Below are positions 33,650 to 44,745 of a stretch of 64,000 nucleotides of DNA, in pieces (position 1 is the stretch's first letter; each line of letters starts with the position of its first letter). The DNA is from Sipunculus nudus (lineage: Eukaryota; Annelida; Sipuncula; Golfingiida; Sipunculidae). A program made the translations under genes and the position numbers. The stretch is taken from the NCBI GenBank assembly GCA_026874595.1, contig CM049320.1:6823464-6887463 (forward strand), given 5' to 3'. Below the pieces are notes generated by a model. The model was not told the origin of the DNA and did no database searches. It was given only the letters and a program-made list of their open reading frames with translations.

Positions 33650-33990
33650 TTTAATCTGGCAATATTTCTGTTCTGTTATAAGTTATGTTGTACAGTTACA
33701 GCAAAGCTAGCATGAATCTCCTAAATTGCAATGAGTCATGCAGGGCAGCAAATGTACTATCGTGCGGGGGGGGGGGGGGGTCCCGTTTAAATCGGAGCTT
33801 TGGACCTTTAATCTGGGCAGTCTAAATAACACACATAATGTTTTATGCACACATAATATGTTTATACCAACGCATGTATTCCCCTTTATCTGCTTCACTG
33901 TCTGCCTCTGTCTGTTTGTTTATCTTTGTTATCTGGTGTAAAAGGGTTTCGGGATAGAACCATATCTGTTTGTGAATACAACTTATACAA
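33650..33990. repeat. Direct duplication, copy 1 (partner 34256-34565)
   Basis: Shared text includes GTTGTACAGTTACAGCAAA, GGGAGCTTTGGACC (GCTTTGGACC in copy 1), ATCTGGGCAGTCTAAATAAC and CCATATCTGTTTGTGAATAC. A poly-G run at 33766-33780 in this copy corresponds to a short non-G stretch in the other. Confidence 0.9.
33766..33780. repeat. Poly-G tract
   Basis: Fifteen consecutive G. Confidence 0.95.
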
Positions 33991-34107
33991 TATCCATTTG
34001 TATGCTTTTAAGTGTAATGTGCTTTCCGATTATTGTCTAGTATATAATTACTAACCAGAGTATAGCTTAATAGTTGGCACTATTCCTCTGTCAACGGGGA
34101 GACCGTT

Positions 34108-34222
34108 CCATTTATAGATATTAGGGCCAGCATTTGTTAAACAACTGACCAGGTGACTGACAACACGAGTAACTAGGGGCAACCTGGCCGACGTATCCAT
34201 ACAATATTAACTCTATGCACAA
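34108..34222. repeat. Duplicated segment (partner 37338-37440)
   Basis: Shares TTCCATTTATAGATATTAGG, GCATTTGTTAAACAACTGAC, and GTATCCATACAATATTAAC with 37338-37440. Confidence 0.85.
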
Positions 34223-34255
34223 CTACTTCAATATAGATGATTCAACGAAATTATC

Positions 34256-34565
34256 TTAAATCTGGCAGTATTTCTGTTATAAGTAATGTTGTACAGTTAC
34301 AGCAAATCTAGCATGTATATTGTTTATTGGAATGAGTAATGCAGGGCGGCAAATGCAATATCGTGCGATGGATCCCGTTAAAACGGGAGCTTTGGACCTC
34401 TTATCTGGGCAGTCTAAATAACTTGCACACATAATATGTGTACACGGATACCCGCTTTCCCCTTTATCTGCTTCACTGTTTGCCTCTCTGTCTGTCTGTT
34501 TATCTTTGTTATCTGGTGTAAAGAGGTTTTCGGAATAAAACCATATCTGTTTGTGAATACAAGAT
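34256..34565. repeat. Direct duplication, copy 2 (partner 33650-33990)
   Basis: See 33650-33990; offset about 605 bp, roughly 85-90% similar by eye. Confidence 0.9.
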
Positions 34566-34794
34566 CCATTTGTATGCTATTTAATCTTTATCATAATAAA
34601 ACAACTGTCGCAGAAGATGCTGTCCGATTATTATACAGTATAGAATTACAAACGAAACTAGCGATCAGGGGCGTCAATATAGGGGATGTGGTATATACCC
34701 CCCCTCCCCCACTTTTGGCAAGGGCAGATGGTCAATGTAATTATTACAACTGCTATTCAGATAGTAATATTTATATATGCAAATGAAATGTATT

Positions 34795-34822
34795 AATAAA
34801 TATATATATATATATATATATA
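34795..34822. repeat. TA microsatellite
   Basis: Short TA array. Confidence 0.9.
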
Positions 34823-35271
34823 GAATTTGGTTCCATTTCTCAGCTTACATTGAATATGAATAATATGACAAAAACTGGGTTTAAATTATAAATACTGGAA
34901 ACATACATAATACAATGTACTTTATTTTTTAAAACCTTGTACTTAATTTTAATATATTTAAAATGTGTCACACTGCCCATAAAAGGTGTATATATGTGTG
35001 GACATAAACATCCCTTGATGTTATATTTAGGTATCTGTGACACCAATCACAACACTTAACGGGATCACAAAAACAATATTGACATTGGGATCTAAGTTAT
35101 GCAGACCTTTATTCACTCACTATAAACTCAGACAATTTAACATAAGATGACACAGATGTAATTTTCAATTGGACTAAAATAATTTCAAATTTTATTAAGT
35201 TAATACAAACATGAACTCGAACACTTGGTAATACTTTATATTTAATCATTCCAAATATCCTCATGAACTCA

Positions 35272-35450
35272 TGCTTATTGTTAACCTTAACCCTACTCTT
35301 AACCCTACTCTTTAACTTATTCTCAACCTTGCTCCTAACTTATTTTTAAGTTAACTTAACCTTAACTCAACTCATTCTTATTCTTACTCCTTACTTATTC
35401 TTAATCTTACTCCTAACTTATTCTAACCATACTCCTAACCCTAATATACC
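35272..35450. repeat. Degenerate TTAACCCTACTC-type simple repeat
   Basis: Imperfect 10-12-bp units (TTAACCCTACTC, TTATTCTTAACC, TCCTAACTTATT) repeat for about 180 bp. Some units resemble the C-rich telomere strand, but units are irregular and no pure CCCTAA array exists. Confidence 0.75.
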
Positions 35451-36691
35451 AAGAGAGAAAAGAAAACAATAATCATTTGAACAAAGTACACATTAGCCGA
35501 CAATTCACACTTTACACAACTGTATTTAAATTTCAATCAGAAATTTTCTCTTCATAAAATTTTAAGAACAAACTTGTCATCCATAGTCAAAGCTACTTAA
35601 TATATCCTGTCACGGGGTCTGCAATACTCTGTTAATCAAACCAGAACTCACCCTACAAAAGCTTAATGCCGACATTTACACTCTCTGGTTGTGCTTTGTA
35701 ATTAATTGGGTCTGAAGAGAACACAAATTAGGGCGAACTCTCCGTACTCTCCTAAATTCTTTGGGTAATTTATGCAACATGCAGTTATATATATTTTTAT
35801 TGGAATAATGAGAGATAATTTGTTTACAGGAATTACATGCATTAAAATCTAGGCTTATCAGAGATCATTTCACACGTTCATTTCCTTTTTGTACAATAGA
35901 AATAATTCTTAATATTCCAGCACTAACAATTAATATTTGACCAATTCATTCCTAGGTCCTTATTAACTGACATATGCATGCATGTTCATCTTACTGGAGA
36001 AGATAATCTCATCATTGACAAAAGTGAAGCATCCTATACAGATCGGAACATAACACATAAAAATATGATACCGTCTCCTTAATTTTCTTATTATAGAAAT
36101 CTTAGCATTTTACAAATTAATTTATTTTATAACAATAATCTTTAGGTAAAGAACTTAATTCTTCTGTATAATACACTCTACTAACATAACTTTTCAGATA
36201 AGCGTAAGTGAAATGATTTGAAAATTACCTTATATCTGTTCAGAATGGGCTCTTCCGAGATAGCGCCCATTCGAAGCCAAGAACTACTTGTAAGCACAGC
36301 TTTTTATACACCCCCAGCAGGGGGGGGGGTTCACCCGACACCATATAAATGTTAAAACTATTAATTTGCGAAAGGCAAACACTCCAATAAGTATGCAAAG
36401 TTAAAAAAATCATTTGTTCAGTTTACATAAGTGAGTAACAGGAAATTATATGATTCAACTTTATGCTCAAGGATTACCATCCATTTAACTATAATTATGT
36501 TACAAGATATTCCTGCCCCCTGCATGCCTGGGAGACTTCAGACAAGCAGCTAGTGGACAATGGCTCTGGAGCCCCTGGATAAACATAAGAACAAGCGATG
36601 TGCCCTGGACTATGGAGCATCTTACAGGACAAACAATGTATTGTGATCAACAAAATATATGCACCAACATACAAGTATCATATCATCTGAT

Positions 36692-36692
<1 letters not shown>

Positions 36693-36744
<52 letters not shown>
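36693..36744. repeat. TA microsatellite
   Basis: TA array immediately upstream of the nested hairpin. Confidence 0.95.
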
Positions 36745-36746
<2 letters not shown>

Positions 36747-36787
36747 ACTAAAGTGCTCAATACAACAAGCAGAGCAAGTAAAAGTAT

Positions 36788-36932
36788 TGGTGGTTCAATC
36801 CGTATCGCTACCACTGGTTTGACGCTAGAGGACGCTAGAGGCCATCATCACTATGAACCCCGTACAACAAGTCCATTCGCCTGATGATCGCCTAACGTGA
36901 AACCAGTGGTAGCGATACAGACTGAACCATCA
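36788..36932. repeat. Nested inverted repeat (foldback)
   Basis: The arms at 36788-36820 and 36900-36932 match at 30 of 33 positions (core TATCGCTACCACTGGTTT). Inside, AGGCCATCATC near 36839 pairs with GATGATCGCCT near 36883 at 10 of 11. GACGCTAGAG is repeated twice in the loop. It sits between a TA array and a GT array. Possibly a small foldback element. Confidence 0.85.
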
Positions 36933-36943
36933 GTACAGTATAT

Positions 36944-36972
36944 CATGTGTGTGTGTGTGTGTGTGTGTGTGT
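36944..36972. repeat. GT microsatellite
   Basis: About 14 GT units right after the hairpin. Confidence 0.95.
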
Positions 36973-37337
36973 ATGCTTGGTGTCATGTTTATAAAATAAT
37001 GTCCCAACGTTTACTACCTCCCACACCTGCCAGTCACCCCCTCCCCCTTGACGATTCCTCTTAACGACGATTAACACTAGGTGTTTTATCGAATAAAATA
37101 ATCTTATTTTATTATGATGCCTCCGCAAGGAAGATTTTATGTTTTCCCTTGTAACGATTTTCTTTTCAGTTGCTTGGTCCATCTATTTTCAGTTTTGAGC
37201 AAAAGGTGTTGATTAAATTTTTTATAGGGTTAAGCTTATACTAAAGGAAGAATCCATTTTTTTATTAATTGGGTTCACAATAAACTGTTTTAAATTCAGA
37301 AGACTATATATTATTATTAGATTGGTGCGATTCTCCA

Positions 37338-37440
37338 TTCCATTTATAGATATTAGGGCCCGCATTTGTTAAACAACTGACCAGGTGAACTGAGGCTTGG
37401 CATATTGGCCGATGTATCCATACAATATTAACACTACACA
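37338..37440. repeat. Duplicated segment (partner 34108-34222)
   Basis: See 34108-34222; both copies are on the same strand, 3.2 kb apart. Confidence 0.85.
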
Positions 37441-38002
37441 AGCACTTCACTGCTGATGGTTTTAGAAATGAACCCACCCAATCTGTAAATAAATAGTAAT
37501 GTCTGATTCTGGGGTGTATTTTATTTCACTTGACAAAATCTACGTGTGCTACACACGCACCGGTTACTAGTATACACTGCAGACGTCCCAGATATCGTTT
37601 CGTGTAAACACTGCAACGTTTTCTGAGCAGGAACACCCGGGTGCGCACAGAGCAAGGAACTGTAATCAGGACACGAGTTCTCATTGGTCTGATTTTTGGT
37701 CCTGTGCCAGAACAGTTGATATCAGACCAACAAGAACGGGTGTCGCATGTTTAGAATTGTTGGAAAATGCTACCCAGATATGATGTATAGTTTACACCGT
37801 AACCCAGGAAGGAAGGCAATTGTCAGAGCAAAAAAAAAAGGCATTCAACTCATCAGATTTATCATTTCAAGAACTCACCAAAATCATAATAAATTTATCT
37901 TCTTCAAAAGATATAAACAATCAATATTATTATATATTATTTCGCTCAGATTGAAATATGTAAAAACCCCTAAACCACAGTATTTTTATATTTTCATTGA
38001 AC

Positions 38003-38008
38003 TTTATT
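38003..38008 (-). promoter_or_regulatory. Possible polyadenylation signal overlapping the stop codon
   Basis: AATAAA on the minus strand shares bases with the TAA stop of exon 13. If used, the 3' UTR would be only about 20-30 nt. A more distal signal cannot be excluded. Confidence 0.35.
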
Positions 38009-38448
38009 AAACTTCTCGGGCTATGTGTGCTTTACTATTTATGCTTTTATTACAGCACAAATTACAACAAGAAAATAAAATCAAACAGATGGTCAATATA
38101 CTAGGATAACACTGCGTTCCTACAGAGGCCGTTGGTTTAAGATTAACAGTCGTCTGTTCTGGTGTATTAGTAGTTTTTGGGTCTGTGTAGTTCTCAGGAA
38201 GCGCAAAGGCATAGATCATGTCACCTCGCGGGAACAGTGACGTCCAATGCCCGGCCACGTTTAAAATGACGTATTGACGTCCTCCACTCAAGTACGTCAT
38301 GGGGACGGAGGTGGCTTCGTACTTCATCTCGTCAGATCCCCACAGTTCCTCTCCTGTGTCCGCGTCATACGCCCATAAACGTAGGTCCTCACCTCCTGTT
38401 GCGAACACCAGACCGGAAGCTGTCACAATCACTCCGCCAATAACACGC
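38007..38448 (-). CDS. PQQ dehydrogenase exon 13, terminal exon with membrane anchor
   Basis: 442 nt. It encodes GGVIVTASGLVFATGGED, LWAYDADTGEELW, PMTYLSGGRQYVILNVAGH and GDMIYAFALPENYTDP, the last propeller strands. A Thr-rich stalk and a hydrophobic segment (PSILTICLILFSCCNLCC) with a 13-residue basic tail follow. This fits a type I membrane anchor better than a GPI signal. Stop TAA at 38009-38007. Confidence 0.9.
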
Positions 38449-41400
38449 CTATTGCAAAAATATTCAGTTCATTTAAACTTAGCATAGGAAATGCCGGAAA
38501 TGTTTCATCATTTTCTGTCCAAAAGATATTTTATTACCGTGGCAGTCTACACCCTAATGTAAACATTGATGGATGGATGAATATGTACAAGCAGACGTTA
38601 AACATAATGAGCCATTTTACTGTTCGTTTTAGGTAAAGCATAATTTCAGTTACTGTAACTATTAAATGTCATACTTTGTTTTTCAGTTTTACAATTAACA
38701 GGTTGATTTACCATCGATATCCCCGGTATAGATATATAAACTGTATGTAAAAACCAGAAAGCATTGAGAGTTAACACATCCACTCACTCCAGAGAACACG
38801 CGACGAATGGTATAATTTAATTAATTTTAACCGGTTTTTACTTACTTACACATTGTCATGATTTATGTATGAGCAGACCAAATTAAACGCAAATTCATCT
38901 TAAGGGCATGTTCAACTTGAAAAAATCAATATCAAAGACCGTAAGTCTGCCTTGTAATGGAACATTATTAATATAAATTAAGAGAGTTTATAAGCAAAGA
39001 GGAAAACTAATTTTTAAAAAAGACGACCGGAGGTAACGCGATTGCTGGTAAAACCTGACCAAGATCGGAAGACAGATAACCAGAACATGCCATAAAGAAG
39101 ACAAAGAGGATTGGCAAAAGTTTGTTAAGATTGGGCCAATATTGACAAAGTTTCGATTGAAATAATAATCTGACGTGTTTTTATTACCTTGACCTTAAAC
39201 GTTGGTCTATTTAAAGAAACACAGCTTCTAGAAATCATTCCAATTGACGATAGGTGAAAGCTACAAAGGTATTCCTGGTAAATTGTGGCCTGTAGAATGC
39301 TATATAACAGAGGCAAGAACCAGCAAGAAGGCAACATTGAGGACAACTGACAAACAGACAGACATATTGTCAAAGTGACACTAGACTGAGACAAGTTGAC
39401 TAGACTAAGTTATGCAGAATACAAAGGTGAAACAAATGAGCCAAAGTTTGTGAAGATAGGACTAGAATTTGCAAAATTATTAGGAAGTCCAGGAAAATAA
39501 CACTTTGAAGTGTTTTGAAGTGACAGACATCCCTGCAGGTGACACAAAGCTGAGACCAGATGACTTGACCAAGTTATAAAGAAGACCCAGAGGAAGAAAA
39601 TGAGCTATAGTTTACGTAATTAAAGTTTATAGTTTCAGAGATATTGAACACAAATTATGTGTTTTGGTGTTTCCAGTGCAGCGCCCCCTAACGGCCATAT
39701 CCCGAAATGAAAAATCAGTTTTGAGATATAAGTACAAGTCATAAGATGTATCTGTTTCAAAAGGATTCCTGCAAAACTGTGGCCTGAAGAATGCTACATG
39801 TATGGCAAAATAACCAGAAAGATGGCGAAACTGAGAACAACAGACAGACAAACAGACATACTGACAAAGCGACACAGTCTTGAGACCAGTTGACTTGACC
39901 AAGCTATGGAGAAGACTCAGGGAAAGAAAGTAATAAGCTAAAGTTTATATAATTAAGGTTTATAGTTTCGGAGATATTGCCAAAAATGATATGTTATGGT
40001 GTTTCAAATGCAGCGCCCCCGATGTTTTTTTTCTCGAAAATTAAAAATCACTTTCGAAACATTAGTGCAAGACATACTGACAAAGCGACACAACGTTGAG
40101 ACAAGATTACTAAACCATGCTTTGCAAAGACATAAAGGAAGAAAAAGAACCAAGATTGTGAAGATAGGGCCAACATTGACAAAGTTATGATGAAAATAAA
40201 ATTTCGTCGTTTTTGGATTACTTTGACCTTGACCTTTGACCTATGTTCACCAAAAACAATAGGCTTCCAGGAAATTTGACTTCCAATCAACCATGTAAGT
40301 TTTAGATCGATTGCTCCAAAATTGTGGTGGACGGGAGTACTGACAAACAAATACACACACAAATACACCCACAAACAGACATACGCGACTGACCAACATG
40401 CTTGCCGAAATCGAAGATTTACGGCAAGCAACAAGGTCTAGGAGGACAGATCCTGAGGAAAACATAACTTCCATACATAACATAGGCGGAAGAATACACA
40501 GATGTTTTCGAACTGGCCATACCTTGCACCGTACTCCCTTTTCAAGCCAGCAGGTACTAGTAATGGAGTAGCATAAGGTCGTTCCCACTTTATTTTTCCT
40601 TGGCTTAGGTCAACGGCCACCAGTCTTGCCCAGGGTGGTTTGTAGCAGGGAACGCTGAGATCAGTACGCCCGAAAAATCCTCGACACGAGTGATAGGGAG
40701 AGCCATCTACCGGGCTGGCCCGGCAAAACCCTGAACCGGTCTCGTTGTTTTGAAGTACCTGCCGAACTGAGCACAGGGTGAATAACATCTTCATGATGGC
40801 GTGGTCACAAAGGATAGGGGTGTAATCACCAGTATTTGTCATTAAAAGAATAAAATCACTCAACACTAGCATACACTTGCCAATTAGCTTTTATAATTTA
40901 TCTAAGAATAAATAAAAAACTGCATTTCTAGCATTTTTTTTGTCGAAAGAGAAAATGAAAATATAGGAAATGAATTACTTTAGAAAAGTGTGTTTTCTTG
41001 GAAAACGAAACTGAGATTAAAAGATGTATTCAGGCCCACACACTTCATCTAACGTTCATGGGAAGAGCAAGCTTTCTGTAAATTTAAACGAATCTAGTTA
41101 GTTCTTATCGATTTTTAGGGAGTGAACTTTATTTTTCAGTATCCTATGGAGGTACTCATGACAACATGAAACCTTTGATTCATAAAAAATAAAGAAACAA
41201 TATTTAATTATAGTTTATTATAAAAACAATGATCGTTGAAATGCTTTTGAATGAAAAAGAAAAAAGGATATATAACGCAACATATTTTCTGAAATGACAG
41301 CAGTATGTATCTATTGATTACCTGTAATGAGATGATTGAGAGGAAGATAAGCGATCTGTTTCTCGGGATGTACCGCCAGACTCTGCCAGTTTCCGCCGCC

Positions 41401-44376
41401 CAGTTCTCCCGGTACCTGCAGGACACCCCGGTCTGTCGTAGGGGGCGTAAATAGCTGTAACAAGCAATCGGCGCAGTTTTATAAATATTGTAAATCAATT
41501 GATTCGGAAATAATTTCCAGAGTTCAAACATGAATCGATACCAAATTATATCTTCGACATTGTTTATTGTCTCTGGCTCAAAATTGAAATATTCTTATTT
41601 CGTTAAATAAAAATTTTAGAATATAATGAATTATTACGTGGAAACATGGAATTACATTTTTGATCATGTATTGCTAGTATGAGAAATACGCCATACGGAC
41701 ATTCATGGGAATTTGAAAATGCATATATCATCAGAGAGAACACTTTAACTAGTAAAAATACATTACATGATGGTATATGAATTAAAGCGATTCTTAAATT
41801 GAACTAAGGTACTTTGAAGGATTAAACCATTATGCAAATATATATTAAAATAGAATGAGGATCCGTTATGTTTAAAAAATTATACATCCTTTATAAATTT
41901 GCTATTTGCTTCTAGGTGTTTAACTATGGACTAAATAGGAATAATAAAGATTCCGTAATGTGTGCTCAGCTTAAGGTATATTTTTATTAAATATTTTGTG
42001 TATAAAATGAATCCAAATAACTAAGGAGCCATAATCTGCAGTTCAGACATCGGGGAGGGGGGGGGGGGGGTCGAGTGTCGAATGCCAAAGGGGAGGGTAT
42101 AGTAGGGGACCACCCCTATGGTAAAGACATTTTTTTAAAATTCTAGTCTAAAGGTTTCGGTGCTATTCTCGGCATAAAGCGTGTATTTTTACGTTTCTGT
42201 TTCTAGACTTAAGGGGGGGGGGACCTCACAAAATGCGTCCGGGGTCTCTGTGCTTTAGGTGAGATTTGTGCATTTTGTTTCTTTTGGCGCTACCGTAATC
42301 AATCCAGCTTAATTGTCCGATGCCGTAGGTGGTACACATACCTTTCCTTTGCCGTCAGGTATATTATAATCTTTTGTCAGTATATCTCGACATGCATTGT
42401 AATGTTCGTCATCAAAACGAAACAGATCGTCCATGGAGAAATTCTGTGGAATCAGGTGACCCAAATCACCAACCGGAAACCGCTGTGTTGGCCACGCGTA
42501 GTCATCCGGCATCTGATTGGATTGACATTTTAGATAATTTGCTTATCAAACTCATCCCCCCCCCAAAAAAAAAAATTATTGACACTTTTTAATTTTTTAA
42601 AATGTATGATTTTTAAATACACGCCATATCTTAATCCCTATACCAAATCCCAGTTATAACTAACCTTTCCCAGAAGGGCCACACACACACAAATAATTGT
42701 TCTAAGAACGCTGGAAACAAAACAGGGTGTGAGCGTTGTATTCACTTGTGCAAATAAAAATATATTGAATTTTACCTGCTTGCATAGAAAATTAAATAAT
42801 ATGCTTTAAATCTTGAAATGGTGAATGTCATCAAAATATTTGGCCCCTTTTTCATACCCTGAAAATCACTTCTAAGAAGTTGTACCATTTTACAAATTAG
42901 TAACATTATTGAGGTTCTGGTCTTCATCACAAAAAAAAAACAAGATTTGCCACAAACGTGAGCAGTGAATCCTTAGAACGCAATGTTTTTTTTTTCAAAT
43001 GACCCAACACAATAAATCACGGGTTTGCAAATATTATGAAAATTGAATGCGGATCTTTAATTAAAGGAATAACGAAATTATTATGATTTCAGCCCATTAA
43101 ACTTTATTTTTCATCTATGTAGTTGCCGGTCGTTTTAATATGATTGATGATTAGAGAAATATTGCAGCAGAATAAACAAACAAATGGCAATAGTTATGTG
43201 ATAAATGATATAAAGTGATATGCGATATAAAATGAATGGTATATAACATATGTTATAACAGACCGTGTGTGGTGGGACGGGTCGCTCTTCCACAGGAAAC
43301 AGGGGCTGACCTGTCGCTGCGTCCAGGATGAATAACATACCGGTCTTTGTTAACTAAAATTGAAACGATATGCACATGAATAAGAATATGTCCTCTTATA
43401 TGCATTTCTTACATGACATCAGAATAATATACAAAAACTAAACTCATCATTTCAAGCCCAGACGCACAGGAAAATACATATAACAAGAAGAAAAACTGAA
43501 ATTTGATTGCCTTTTTGAACAAAGAAAGGTTTTACCGCTGCAATATTTTACACCTCACTTGCCCCACCTGCTGGCAATGAAAGAAACTTAGGTTTCGAGT
43601 CCGTTATACTGACAGGTAAGATTACATTTTTTTAACGGCTTCTGTGGCTCAGGTGTAGAGCGCAGGACTAAAAGCCGGGAGATCGTGGGTTTTTCACGGT
43701 CGGCTCTCACCCAGGGTGAGCGCTCTGTAGGCTTAATGGGAAGGCTGTGCCCCATAGCCGTGTATCACCCACATACGAGTGCGTCTTTGGGGGGTTCCTC
43801 GGTTATGACCCAGCAATGGGGATGATTACACATCTAGGACCCGCAGGTGCAGTAGACACCGGGCCTGGGTGACACCAGGATACAAAAATAAAAAATGATA
43901 GAAACGAGTGCTACCGCCCTGTCAAGAAGTCCCAAACCAAATGGAAACTCTGCAGATGTACATACTTAGGTTACGAATTAGATAAGTCAGCATTAAAAAA
44001 TGGAGGCGGTTACCTCCACCAAAAATATAAAAAAAAATAATAAAAAAGATAACAATTTGTTATATTTCAAATTATAAATGCAAGTTTTCTACTCTATTTT
44101 TAAAAGCGGGGTATTTTGACTTGCATTTAATGGTATTTGACAAAACCTTGGAACATTAGTCCATATGACCCGAAGCCATGTAAGCAGACGATCGCAGTGC
44201 GCATGCTCGTGGAGAAGGTCTATGGCAACAAATCAAAGTGATAAAAATGACTATGATGATATGGACGTGAACATGCTTCCACAACTGAAATTCGGGTCAG
44301 TATCAGAATTCTAAATAATTTTTTTTTCATTAAAGAAGTTTTCCATTTTTAAGGACCCGTCCTCAAAAAAATTGTC

Positions 44377-44420
<44 letters not shown>

Positions 44421-44675
44421 GAATGTGTTATTAAAGAAAAATCTTATAAAATAACACCAATAAACGTAAACACTGACAAATAACCCTCCTTGATAACAGT
44501 AAAACATATTACCGTAAGTACAGCTTTCTTACGTGTGCCCTCATGGTCTATGGTGACAACGATTGGCTGACTGCCGAGGTCCTGAAAGATCAAACAGAAT
44601 GTATGAGAGATGTTTATTTGTAGTGCTTTTAGTTGAAGTCACGTCTAACTTAAACGAGTCTACAGTGGATTATTC

Positions 44676-44745
<70 letters not shown>

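Larger units (their letters stand above)
32841..38002. other. Gene-poor interval 3' of the PQQ dehydrogenase gene
   Basis: No gene supported. It contains duplicated segments, a degenerate simple repeat, a nested hairpin and microsatellites, listed separately. I searched for further quinoprotein exon relics and recognised none. Confidence 0.4.

Noticed and set aside
35272-35450. Interstitial telomere array
   Set aside because: Only scattered TAACCCTA-like pieces occur within irregular 10-12-bp units; there is no pure CCCTAA run.
40048-40434. 128-codon minus ORF with hydrophobic segments
   Set aside because: It lies within the degenerate tandem repeats of the last intron, and related frames appear in the neighbouring units.
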